Shown here: in pieces, positions 6,302-14,160 of the stretch
How the letters are laid out: the number at the start of each line of letters is the position of its first letter
How positions within the stretch are numbered: position 1 is the first letter of the stretch
DNA from: CAZSGN01 sp964606415
GTDB lineage: Bacteria > Bacteroidota > Bacteroidia > Bacteroidales > JBBRXJ01
DNA length: 15,423 nt
Assembly (NCBI GenBank): GCA_964606415.1
Contig: CAZSGN010000035.1
Location: forward strand, 1 to 15,423
Direction: 5' to 3'
Position numbers and translations under genes: made by a program
The notes under the pieces: model-generated
What the model was told of the DNA's origin: nothing
The model's database searches: none
Seen by the model: the letters and a program-made list of their open reading frames with translations, nothing else

Positions 6302-8362
6302 ATGATGACCCCCTTAAAAAATGAAATACAATGTATTCCTTTGGTACGTTTGCTTGTGCCATTTATTATAGGGATTTTATCTGTTATTTCATGGGGGATT
6401 GCTTCGCGGTATGATGTAATTGTTATTTTTCTTCTTCTTCTCGTTTTTCTGATCCTTAATACAAAGTTGCATTATCATTATAGATGGGCGTATGGTATGT
6501 TGGCTGTATTATTAATGCTATTCCTCGGACGTTTTATTGGCAGTGTTCATCAGCCAGTCAGTGTGTCTTTGAATGATAAACCGGATTTTATTACAGTTTT
6601 GGTTGAAGAATATAATCCCTCGTCAAAAAAGTTTGATCAATTATTTTGTAAGATTGAGGAATCTGCTGCTTATCCCCGGTTAAAAGGTGAACGCTTGTTG
6701 TTGTATCTGGAGGGAAAAAAGCAGGAAAGGTATTTCTTACCTGGTGATTTATTAGTCTGCAAGGTTAGCCTGGATAGTATGCAGCGCAAGCCCAACCCTT
6801 TTGATTTCAATTATGCCGATTACCTTAAATCACGCCGTATCAGGTATCAGGCTTTTGTTAATAGTGACTCCTGGATGTATATACAAGCATCCGGTCGGTT
6901 TATGCTGAAAAGGAAAGCTTTGAGCGTCAGAAATGATCTTTTGGATCGTTTTTTTTCAGTAGTATCAGATGAGAATCTGAGAACGGTTTTTTCAGCAATG
7001 GTCCTGGGACAAAAAAAAATGATGCCTGACTCTTTGGCCAATACTTTTCGGAATGCCGGGATGATGCATATCCTTGCAGTATCAGGATTACATGTAGGGA
7101 TACTGGCATTTGCTTTGAAGTATGTATTGCTGCTATTGCCTTTTCGGAAAATTCGTTATTTATTGTTGGTGATATTATTATGGGGGTATGTTTTTATTAC
7201 TGGGATGTCTGCTTCTGTTACCCGGGCTGTAATGATGTTTTCTTTTCTAATGTGGGCATGGTCGGGTAATCGAAAAGGGAATAGTTTAAATATATTGGCC
7301 GCCAGCGCATTTGTAATGTTATTATGGGATTCTTTTATGATCTTACAATTGGGGTTTCAACTCTCTTTTTTTGCTGTTGCAGGCATTTTACTTATTGTTC
7401 CTTCTTTTAATAACCGTATTAATGACCTCCCGGGAATAATTCGTTACCCTTTATCAATAATGGGAGTGAGCTTTGCTGCACAGGTAGCTGTTTCACCGAT
7501 TCTTTTTTATTATTTTCATTATGTCCCTTTGCATGCAATATTTATTAATGTCCTTGTTATTCCGCTTGCCTCAGTTTTGTTAATAAGTGGTTTTTTACTT
7601 TTAATAGTGGCTGATTTTGCCCTTGTGAGTAATGGCCTGGTTTATTTTTCTGAATTTGTATGGAAACTGATGAATCTTGCAATGGAAATTCCTGCCTCTT
7701 TACATCCGGATATATTTAATATTTATATTGATAAAGTGGGTGTTTTAATGCTTTATCTATTGATAATCCCATTCTTCTTCTTTGTAATTCGAAAAGACAA
7801 AAAGGCTGTTTTGGTTTTTCTTTTTTCTTTATTGGGCTTTTCATTTTTTTTATTGTTTAAGGATATAAAGAAAAATAAAAGCAACGAAGCCTGGATTTAT
7901 CATTTTGCTGATGGAGCTTGTGTGGATTTTGTTCAGGGGAATAAAAGTTTGCTTTTACACCTGAAGCAGGAGGAACAGATTCCGGATATTGAAGAGTGGC
8001 ATTTTCTTAATGGGCGATCTGCGCAGGCCAAAAATATAAAGAATAAAAATATGATGAATAATGCCATTTTTAAGTTGGGGAGTAACCATGTGTTGAATAT
8101 AAATGGGTTGCTGGTATTATGGGTTCATACAAAAGACAAAAAGGTTTATAAGCCTTTGAAGGATAAGATTAAACTGGATGTAGTCCTTGTCTCAAATAAT
8201 GCTTTAGAATTAGCAGGTTTTGAGGACGTTTTTGATGTTGACCAATTGGTGTTGGATGCTTCCAATGATTATTATTATGAAAAAAAAATCCGGAGAGCAT
8301 GTGGGCAATGGGTGAATGATATCTGCATGATGAGAGAAAAAGGAGCCTTAAAAATCCAGTAA
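6302..8362 (+). CDS. comEC: ComEC/Rec2 family competence membrane channel
   Basis: Inner-membrane channel that passes single-stranded DNA into the cytoplasm during natural transformation. Residues are numbered from the in-frame GTG at 6266. An N-terminal soluble ComEC domain (about 95-210, ending in NPFDFNYADYLKSR) precedes the competence domain (about 240-510). That domain has the hallmark HILAVSGLHVGI (269-280), MSASVTRAVMM and NVLVIPL, with many hydrophobic helices. The last 160 or so residues have no HxHxDH metal motif, so the nuclease-like metallo-beta-lactamase domain of Bacillus ComEC is absent or degenerate; I recall this as usual for Bacteroidota. I chose the ATG at 6302 (another at 6305) rather than the GTG because the GTG falls at the predicted transcription start and the family similarity begins after it. 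The GTG would add 12 residues. No other competence gene is present here. Confidence 0.9.
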   Translation: MMTPLKNEIQCIPLVRLLVPFIIGILSVISWGIASRYDVIVIFLLLLVFLILNTKLHYHYRWAYGMLAVLLMLFLGRFIGSVHQPVSVSLNDKPDFITVLVEEYNPSSKKFDQLFCKIEESAAYPRLKGERLLLYLEGKKQERYFLPGDLLVCKVSLDSMQRKPNPFDFNYADYLKSRRIRYQAFVNSDSWMYIQASGRFMLKRKALSVRNDLLDRFFSVVSDENLRTVFSAMVLGQKKMMPDSLANTFRNAGMMHILAVSGLHVGILAFALKYVLLLLPFRKIRYLLLVILLWGYVFITGMSASVTRAVMMFSFLMWAWSGNRKGNSLNILAASAFVMLLWDSFMILQLGFQLSFFAVAGILLIVPSFNNRINDLPGIIRYPLSIMGVSFAAQVAVSPILFYYFHYVPLHAIFINVLVIPLASVLLISGFLLLIVADFALVSNGLVYFSEFVWKLMNLAMEIPASLHPDIFNIYIDKVGVLMLYLLIIPFFFFVIRKDKKAVLVFLFSLLGFSFFLLFKDIKKNKSNEAWIYHFADGACVDFVQGNKSLLLHLKQEEQIPDIEEWHFLNGRSAQAKNIKNKNMMNNAIFKLGSNHVLNINGLLVLWVHTKDKKVYKPLKDKIKLDVVLVSNNALELAGFEDVFDVDQLVLDASNDYYYEKKIRRACGQWVNDICMMREKGALKIQ

Positions 8363-8614
8363 TAACAAATAAAATTATTTTTTAGATGTAAAAAACAGAA
8401 GAATGTTTGGGTTATTAAAATCATATTCTTTTAATTTGCTTAATTAGAGTCTGTCAATAAAATCTAGTCTTTGAATCATAATCTTCGACAACGAGGCTTC
8501 CGAAGTCCCAAAATGCGGAGTTTACTGGTGTAAATGAGCAATTTTGGGAAAAGGGTAACGAAGTTAGCGGATATTATGGACGAACAATAATTAGATTTCT
8601 TATACTGGATTATT
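8363..8614. other. Intergenic segment with folded element upstream of trkA
   Basis: 252 bases without a gene. The first part is A/T-rich with a weak hairpin, AAGAAT (8399-8404) and ATTCTT (8425-8430), a poor terminator candidate for comEC. From about 8447 the base composition becomes more balanced. This part contains a long hairpin: TCCCAAAAT (8506-8514) with ATTTTGGGA (8541-8549), enclosing TTTAC (8521-8525) with GTAAA (8530-8534). CTTCG at 8483-8487 can pair with CGAAG at either 8501-8505 or 8559-8563. The segment could be a structured leader of trkA, a dispersed palindromic repeat, or the remnant of a small non-coding mobile element. No exact promoter box was found. Confidence 0.6.
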
Positions 8615-9961
8615 ATGAATATAGTTATTGCAGGTGCAGGAGAAGTGGGTACTCATCTTGCACGGATGCTTAGCAACGAAAATCATGACATTGTTGTGAT
8701 TGATCCGGATGAAAACAATCTTCGGATTTTGGGGGCGAGTCTTGATCTCATATCGATACAGGGATCAGCTACTTCAATTGCTAATTTGAAGGAGGCTAAT
8801 ATTCGAAAAGCTGATTTATTGATTGGTGTTACTTATAGTGAAGATACCAATATTACCGCAGCCATTCTGGGAAAACGTCTAGGTGCCAGAAATGCCATTG
8901 CCAGGATTGATAATAATGAATATCTTGATAATAATAATCGGGAGTATTTTATTCAACTTGGTATTGATTATATGATTTTTCCGGAACAAATAGCTTCGAG
9001 GGAAATTATTGATCTTCTGCATCAAACAGGCACCTCTGATACGGTGGAGTTTTCTGGTGGAAAGTTATCACTTTATGTGGTTAAACTTGAAGAAAAAGCC
9101 CCAATGGTTAATAAAACCCTGAATGAATTTACTAAAAAAGCCGGTAAGCTTGATTACCGGGCTGTTGCTATTACCCGTAAAGGAAGTACAATTATTCCCT
9201 CCGGAGATGATGTGTTTCTCCCCAATGATATCGTTTATGCGATCTGCAATCCTAAGGGCGTGGATGCACTGATGAAATATTCAGGTAAAGAAATATACGA
9301 AGCCAAAAATATTATGATTCTTGGAGGAAGTAGAATCGGACGCTTGACATGCGAAGGGCTTGGGTATCACCATAATATTAAGCTGATAGAGATGAATCGG
9401 GAAAAAAGTTATTGGTTATCCAATCAACTGAAGAATACATTGGTCATTAATGGTGATGGCCGGGACATGGATCTGTTACAGGAGGAAAAGTTAGCTAAAA
9501 TGGATGCTTTTGTTGCTGTAACCGGCAGCTCTGAGACGAACATCTTGTCTTGTTTACATGCTAAGGAGAAGGGCGTGAGACGTACCATTGCTGAGGTAGA
9601 GAATTTCAATTACCTGGAACTGGCAGAAAATTTGGGTATTGATACTATTATTAATAAGAAAATTAGTGCAGCGAGCCGGATTTTCCGTTTTACTACTTCA
9701 GGGGGGCAGATTTCCTCAATAAAATGTTTGCGGGGTACAGAAGCTGAGGTTATGGAGTTTGTTGTGCAGCCGGGTTCCTTGGTTACCCAGGGCAAGTTAA
9801 AAGATGTTAAATTTCCCGCTGATGCAATTATAGGAGGAGTGGTTAGAGGGGATAATAGTTTTATTGCAACAGGTGATACCGAGATCAGAGCCAATGATAG
9901 TGTGGTCGTTTTTGCTATGCCGAGTATAATTCAAGAAATAGGTAAATTTTTTTCTGAATGA
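8615..9961 (+). CDS. trkA: Trk potassium uptake protein TrkA, NAD-binding regulatory subunit
   Basis: Cytoplasmic gating subunit that binds nucleotide and controls the TrkH potassium channel. The 448 residues comprise two tandem RCK units. The first has a Rossmann motif GAGEVG at residues 7-12 with D30 at the end of the second strand, as expected for NAD(H) binding. The second has GGSRIG near residue 237, with a Glu in the matching acidic position. Each is followed by an RCK-C (TrkA-C) domain. This is the full-length two-repeat form, not the short KtrA form. The stop codon overlaps the trkH start (ATGA), indicating one transcript and coupled translation. Confidence 0.95.
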   Translation: MNIVIAGAGEVGTHLARMLSNENHDIVVIDPDENNLRILGASLDLISIQGSATSIANLKEANIRKADLLIGVTYSEDTNITAAILGKRLGARNAIARIDNNEYLDNNNREYFIQLGIDYMIFPEQIASREIIDLLHQTGTSDTVEFSGGKLSLYVVKLEEKAPMVNKTLNEFTKKAGKLDYRAVAITRKGSTIIPSGDDVFLPNDIVYAICNPKGVDALMKYSGKEIYEAKNIMILGGSRIGRLTCEGLGYHHNIKLIEMNREKSYWLSNQLKNTLVINGDGRDMDLLQEEKLAKMDAFVAVTGSSETNILSCLHAKEKGVRRTIAEVENFNYLELAENLGIDTIINKKISAASRIFRFTTSGGQISSIKCLRGTEAEVMEFVVQPGSLVTQGKLKDVKFPADAIIGGVVRGDNSFIATGDTEIRANDSVVVFAMPSIIQEIGKFFSE

Positions 9962-11403
9962 TTAATTTTCGCATTGTACTTAGCATGCTGGGAATGCTTC
10001 TGCTGGTTGAAGGATGTGTGATGTTAATCAGCTTCCTTGTTGCTTTGATTTATAGCGAATCCCTGGCGGCAATTTTCTGTTCATCATTTATTACTGTACT
10101 TGCAGGTTTTTTGATGTGGGTTTTGAATAGAAATGCCAATAAAGAGATAGGGAAAAGGGAAGGTTACATCATTGTTAGCCTCGGATGGGTTCTTTTTTCA
10201 TTATTTGGTTGTTTGCCTTTTTTGCTGAGCCAGGAAATCCCTTCTTTTACTGATGCTTATTTTGAAACAATATCCGGGTTTACAACGACTGGGGCATCAA
10301 TCTTAAATGATATTGAGGCTTTACCAAACAGCCTATTGTTTTGGCGAAGTATGACCCAATGGCTTGGAGGCATGGGGATTATTGTGATGTCGCTTGCTAT
10401 TTTGCCTATTTTGGGTATTGGCGGCATGCAGCTTTTTATTGCCGAGGTGCCGGGACCGACCAAAGATAAAATTCATCCCCGGATTAAAGAAACGGCAAAG
10501 CGTCTATGGGGTATTTATATCCTTTTTACTTTTATCGAGGTTATACTGCTTTTCTTAGGGGGGATGGATTTGTTTGACGCTATTAATCATTCGTTTACAA
10601 CAATGGCGACGGGGGGCTATTCAACCAAACAGGATAGCATTGCTTTTTATGATTCGGTATTTATTCAGTATGTAATAACCATTTTTATGTTTATTGCCGG
10701 AACAAATTTTACTTTATCTTACCTGGCGCTTCATCTAAAGTTTAAAAATATTTTTCGAAATGAAGAATTCCGCTATTACCTTGGCATTGTTGCTTTCTTT
10801 ACAATAACGGTTACTTTTGCTTTGTTTTTTCGTGAGAATTATAGCATCGAAGAATCTTTTCGTTTAGGTGTTTTCCAGGTGGTATCAATTGTTACAACAA
10901 CGGGCTTCGCTTCTGCTGATTATTTATCATGGCTCCCTTTTATTGGCATAACGCTTTTTATTTGTATGTTTATTGGCGGATCGGCCGGGTCAACTGGTGG
11001 GGGAGTCAAAGTGGTGAGAGTGCTGCTTTTTTTTAAAAATAGTTATCTGGAATTGGAACGCATTTTGCATCCCAATGCACTTGTGCCTGTTAGATTTAAT
11101 GAGAAACCTGTTTCTTATGGGATTGTTTCTAATATTATTGCATTTGTTTCATTCTATTTGCTCACTTTTATTGTTAGTTTTTTTCTTTTGGCGGCAATGG
11201 GGAGTGACCTGCAAACATCTGCCGGTGCAGTAGCTGCAACCATAGGGAATATTGGCCCGGGTATCGGGGATGTAGGGCCTGTAGAGAATTACAGTCATTT
11301 TTCCGGTATAGCAAAGTGGTTTTTGTCTTTCCTGATGTTGGTTGGCAGACTGGAAATTTTTACTGTATTGATCCTTCTTACTCCTGCCTTTTGGCGTAAG
11401 TGA
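9958..11403 (+). CDS. trkH: Trk potassium uptake protein TrkH, channel subunit
   Basis: Integral inner-membrane potassium channel subunit of 481 residues, the usual length for TrkH. Four pore-loop repeats can be seen, each with a filter glycine: TTTGAS (109-114), MATGGYS (216-222), VTTTGFAS (312-319) and ATIGNIGPG (427-435). The GSAGSTGGG loop at 341-349 matches the flexible intramembrane gating loop in the third repeat of TrkH. Its start lies within the trkA stop (ATGA overlap), so the two subunits are made together. tatD follows after 23 bases and is probably cotranscribed. Potassium uptake by this system depends on TrkA and nucleotide binding, and this would be expected here. Confidence 0.96.
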   Translation: MINFRIVLSMLGMLLLVEGCVMLISFLVALIYSESLAAIFCSSFITVLAGFLMWVLNRNANKEIGKREGYIIVSLGWVLFSLFGCLPFLLSQEIPSFTDAYFETISGFTTTGASILNDIEALPNSLLFWRSMTQWLGGMGIIVMSLAILPILGIGGMQLFIAEVPGPTKDKIHPRIKETAKRLWGIYILFTFIEVILLFLGGMDLFDAINHSFTTMATGGYSTKQDSIAFYDSVFIQYVITIFMFIAGTNFTLSYLALHLKFKNIFRNEEFRYYLGIVAFFTITVTFALFFRENYSIEESFRLGVFQVVSIVTTTGFASADYLSWLPFIGITLFICMFIGGSAGSTGGGVKVVRVLLFFKNSYLELERILHPNALVPVRFNEKPVSYGIVSNIIAFVSFYLLTFIVSFFLLAAMGSDLQTSAGAVAATIGNIGPGIGDVGPVENYSHFSGIAKWFLSFLMLVGRLEIFTVLILLTPAFWRK

Positions 11404-11426
11404 TTCTTTAGCTGAAGATTATTATT

Positions 11427-12191
11427 ATGGAATTGATTGATACACATGCTCATTTATATCTTGATCGTTTTGATTCTGACCGGAATGAAATGGTAAAAAG
11501 AGCTATTGATAATATGGTGGTTAAAATGCTCTTGCCAAATATTGATGAACAAAGCCTGGCCCCTATGATTAGTCTTTGTCAGGATTTCCCGGCCTATTGC
11601 CATCCAATGCTTGGCTTGCACCCCACTGATGTGAAGGAGGATTATGAGGTAGTATTAAAAAGGATTTTTATGAATCTGGAAAAATATGATTTTGTTGCCA
11701 TTGGTGAAATTGGCATTGATCTTTATTGGGATGCCACTTTTGAGAAAGAACAAGAAGCGGCTTTTCGTTTCCAGGTGGAGCAGGCGGTTTCACATAATTT
11801 ACCTGTTGTAATCCATACCCGGGAGTCTATGCAAAAAACCATTGATTTAATGGCAGATTATAAAGGAGTAGTTAAAGGAGTTTTCCATTGTTTTAATGGT
11901 ACATTGGAGCAGGCCAGGGCGATCATTGACCTGTGATTTTTTCTTGGAATAGGTGGTGTTGTTACCTTTAAAAACGCAAAGGTTGATGAGGTAATTAAAG
12001 AAATTGATTTGAGGTATTTGGTATTGGAAACGGATGCTCCTTTTTTGGCACCAGTTCCCAAAAGGGGTAAAAGAAATGAAAGTGCTTTTTTGCCTTATGT
12101 GGCTAAGAAAGTTGCTGATCTGCATCAAGTCTCAGACGAAGAGGTGGCTAAGCAAACATCATGCAATGCCAGGGAATTATTTCGTTTATAA
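11427..12191 (+). pseudogene. tatD: TatD family metal-dependent hydrolase, interrupted by an in-frame TGA
   Basis: TatD-type DNase of the amidohydrolase TIM-barrel fold. Read through one stop it gives 254 codons, the normal family length. The first part (169 residues) has metal ligands H7 and H9 (DTHAHLYLD), E94 (AIGEIGIDLYW), H130 (PVVIHTRES) and H154 (FHCFNG). Codon 170, at 11934-11936, is TGA. The same frame continues with FFLGIGGVVTFKNA and D203 in LETDAPFLAP, the last metal ligand, and ends at TAA 12189-12191. The family normally has glycine at this point, so one G-to-T change (GGA to TGA) explains it. The truncated product would lack D203 and the end of the barrel and should be inactive. 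The rest of the reading frame is intact, so a very recent mutation or a base-call error is most likely. It is the third gene of the trkA-trkH-tatD cluster. Confidence 0.85.
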
Positions 12192-12643
12192 CCAGGGAGA
12201 AGTTTAGAGCATGAGACCGTTCAAATAAATATATCAAAGTAGAATTAGATGTTTTTTTAACATGCTTCTTTCTTTTAAAAAATGATTATGGTCTCATAAA
12301 AATATAGAAGTTTCTATTTTGAAAATAATAAATCGTGTTCTTTTTCGTAATTAAAAAGTAGGGAATGCATTATTTAATTTTTTAAAGTATCCGAAATAAG
12401 GCTTTTCATGTTATATTATTTTTTGAAAACTTAAGATAATTATTGTAATTTCAAAGCTTGAAATTAGCAGTTTTTTTATATATTGCGTCCCATATAATTT
12501 TAACTGAAATTTCATGGCTAGGGATAAAGTAAATTGTTAAGCGGGTCTTTATCTGTAAGGCAAGTATAGCTAATGATGCTTTAGAATGATTCGAGGAGTT
12601 TAAGGATAAAGTTCGGAGTGAAATGTTATCTTAAACTTCATAA
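12192..12643. other. 452-base A/T-rich intergenic region with several inverted repeats
   Basis: No gene is recognised on either strand. It holds ATGAGACC (12211-12218) with its exact complement GGTCTCAT (12290-12297), enclosing the small hairpin ATGTT/AACAT (12249-12263). It also holds a 9-bp perfect palindrome with a 3-base centre at 12446-12466, followed by a T-run, and GATAAAG (12523-12529) with CTTTATC (12547-12553). GGATAAAGT occurs at both 12522-12530 and 12604-12612. An unrecognised small RNA, regulatory sites or decayed sequence are all possible. I could not place a known RNA family here. Confidence 0.6.
12446..12477 (+). terminator. Perfect palindrome followed by a T-run: weak terminator or operator
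   Basis: TAATTTCAA (12446-12454) and TTGAAATTA (12458-12466) form a perfect 9-bp stem around AGC, and seven T follow at 12471-12477. The stem is A/T-rich, so it would be a weak terminator. The dyad symmetry would equally suit a dimeric repressor site. It lies 255 bases after tatD, farther than expected for that gene's terminator, so it may end a small transcript inside the intergenic region. Confidence 0.4.
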
Positions 12644-12731
12644 GGAGAGGTGGCCGAGTGGTCGAAGGCGCACGCCTGGAAAGCGTGTATACTCCAAAAG
12701 GGTATCGCGGGTTCGAATCCCGCCCTCTCCG
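12644..12731 (+). tRNA. tRNA-Ser (anticodon GGA)
   Basis: The acceptor stem GGAGAGG (12644-12650) pairs with CCTCTCC (12724-12730), with discriminator base G at 12731. The D arm starts TGGCCGAGTGG. The anticodon stem CACGC/GCGTG holds loop CTGGAAA with anticodon GGA at 12678-12680, which reads UCC and UCU serine codons. A long variable arm (type II tRNA) and the T arm GGGTTCGAATCCC complete the cloverleaf, both expected for serine. CCA is not encoded and must be added after transcription. It lies 63 bases before exbB. Confidence 0.97.
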
Positions 12732-12794
12732 CGTGTTTTGTAATAATTTAATGTAATAATAAAATAATAAATAGCAAATTTTAAAAATCGAAAA

Positions 12795-13640
12795 ATGAAG
12801 ATCATGAAAAAACTACTTGCATTCATCACGATCAGTGGATTTCTTACACTGGGAGCTTCTATGGTGAGTTTTGCTCAATCTGAAGAAGGTCAGCAAGAAG
12901 AAACAGCAACTGAAGCCATGGCAGCAGATACGACTGAAAATGATACGGCTGCCGCTGATACAGGCGAAGCGGCAGGTGAAGCTGGGGAAGAGGAAAGTCA
13001 GGGGAAACAGACATTGCATAAGCAGATAAAAGAAAAATTCATCGAAGGTGGGGCTACTTTTATGGGCTTTGTATTGTTATGTTTGATTTTTGGTCTTGCC
13101 ATTGCTGTTGAGCGGATTATCTATCTGAACATGTCAACAACAAACACAACTAAACTACTGGAAAAAGTCGAAGAGGCGTTGCAGTCTGGTGGTGTTGAAG
13201 CTGCTAAAGAGGTTTGTCGTGACACCAAAGGGCCTATTGCCAGTATCTTTTATCAGGGACTTGATCGCTACGAAGAAGGTATTGAGGTTGTTGAGAAGTC
13301 TGTCATTTCTTACGGTAGTGTCCAGATGGGACTCCTTGAAAAAGGACTTACCTGGATATCTTTATTTATCGCTATTGCTCCTATGTTAGGGTTTATGGGA
13401 ACAGTTATTGGTATGATTCAGGCTTTTGATGATATTGAAGCTGCTGGTGATGTTAATGCATCTCTCGTGGCCGGAGGTATTAAAGTTGCCCTTATTACTA
13501 CTGTGTCTGGTTTGATTGTTGCCATTATATTGCAGGTTTTCTATAACTATATTGTTTCGAAGATTGATAACATTGTTAACAATATGGAAGATTCTTCGAT
13601 ATCACTTGTTGATATGTTAGTGAAATACAAACAAAAATAA
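12795..13640 (+). CDS. exbB: MotA/TolQ/ExbB family proton channel protein with signal peptide and acidic linker
   Basis: Inner-membrane component of the ExbB-ExbD motor that uses the proton gradient to drive TonB-type transport across the outer membrane. The 281 residues begin with a signal-like segment (MKKLLAF..., probable cleavage after SFA near residue 27). An acidic Ala/Glu/Thr-rich linker runs from about 28 to 70. Three helices follow, at about 86-108, 184-206 and 231-254. The family motif APMLGFMGTVIGMIQAF (195-211) and the SGLIVAI stretch line the channel. The signal peptide and linker make it longer than the roughly 240-residue E. coli ExbB; I recall this form in Bacteroidota. A second in-frame ATG at 12804 is equally possible as the start. 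No Shine-Dalgarno is present. It is the first gene of a four-gene cluster. Confidence 0.93.
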   Translation: MKIMKKLLAFITISGFLTLGASMVSFAQSEEGQQEETATEAMAADTTENDTAAADTGEAAGEAGEEESQGKQTLHKQIKEKFIEGGATFMGFVLLCLIFGLAIAVERIIYLNMSTTNTTKLLEKVEEALQSGGVEAAKEVCRDTKGPIASIFYQGLDRYEEGIEVVEKSVISYGSVQMGLLEKGLTWISLFIAIAPMLGFMGTVIGMIQAFDDIEAAGDVNASLVAGGIKVALITTVSGLIVAIILQVFYNYIVSKIDNIVNNMEDSSISLVDMLVKYKQK

Positions 13641-13651
13641 TAGGGTTAATT

Positions 13652-14101
13652 ATGTCAATGTCTAAATTTTTATCAATACTGCAATACGTATTACTGGCTC
13701 TTGCGGCCCTGGTATTCATTTTTTTCTATGTTGGAAATGTGGTGCCGGGTACGGAAGGAACACGATACGAAGAGCCGGAAATAACCAATACAGCTTTGCT
13801 TTTTGCTTATGTATTGGGAGGCGTTAGCGCCGTTTTAGTTCTTGTTTTTACTATCATGAATATTTTTACCAATAAGAAAAATGCGATTAAGACAGGTATA
13901 ACTGTTGGTATTTTTTTGGTAATTGTTTTGGTTGCCAGCTTTATGTCATCTGATAGCCTGGCAGGAATGGGAGCTAAATTCGAAGACGTTTCTGTACAAA
14001 CACTTAAAAGGGTTGGTACAGGGCTTATAACGATGTATCTTTTGATCGGATTAGCCATCGTTTCTATTATCTATTCAGAGATTGCAAGGTATTTTAAATA
14101 A
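13652..14101 (+). CDS. Four-helix membrane protein of unknown function in the Exb operon
   Basis: I do not recognise a named family. The 149 residues form four predicted membrane helices at about 8-31, 45-72, 79-98 and 121-145. There are two loops: GTEGTRYEEPEIT after helix 1, and a loop with the segment AGMGAKFEDVSVQTLKR before helix 4. No signal peptide or enzyme motif is seen. It starts 11 bases after exbB and lies before two exbD genes, so it is probably cotranscribed and may be an accessory part of the proton-channel complex or help its assembly. I recall a small membrane protein in this position in other Bacteroidota. Its function is inferred from position only. Confidence 0.85.
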   Translation: MSMSKFLSILQYVLLALAALVFIFFYVGNVVPGTEGTRYEEPEITNTALLFAYVLGGVSAVLVLVFTIMNIFTNKKNAIKTGITVGIFLVIVLVASFMSSDSLAGMGAKFEDVSVQTLKRVGTGLITMYLLIGLAIVSIIYSEIARYFK

Positions 14102-14107
14102 TCTTTG

Positions 14108-14140
14108 TGTACTCCCGGGTTTTTCATCCCTGGGAGTACA
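14108..14140 (+). terminator. Strong intra-operon hairpin between the small membrane gene and exbD
   Basis: TGTACTCCCGGG (14108-14119) pairs with CCTGGGAGTACA (14129-14140) through 12 bp with one G-U pair, around a 9-base loop. Only TTTAAATAAT follows, so the T-tail is weak and full termination is doubtful. It begins six bases after the stop of the membrane-protein gene. It could be a partial terminator or protect the upstream mRNA 3' end, lowering exbD relative to exbB expression. Confidence 0.65.
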
Positions 14141-14160
14141 TTTAAATAATAGTTGATTCT

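Noticed and set aside
11934..11936. TGA recoded as glycine, as in some candidate phyla, or as selenocysteine
   Set aside because: TGA is used as a normal stop by the flavoprotein gene, trkA, trkH and the last exbD. The TatD position expects glycine, no other gene has an internal TGA, and no selenocysteine function is expected there. Error or mutation is simpler.
12009..12191. A separate small gene starting at TTG 12009
   Set aside because: It is the in-frame C-terminal part of tatD, with the LETDAPFLAP motif carrying the last metal ligand.
12638..12829. A 63-codon minus-strand frame across the tRNA
   Set aside because: It is antisense to a complete tRNA-Ser and the start of exbB, and its product matches the complement of tRNA arms rather than a protein.
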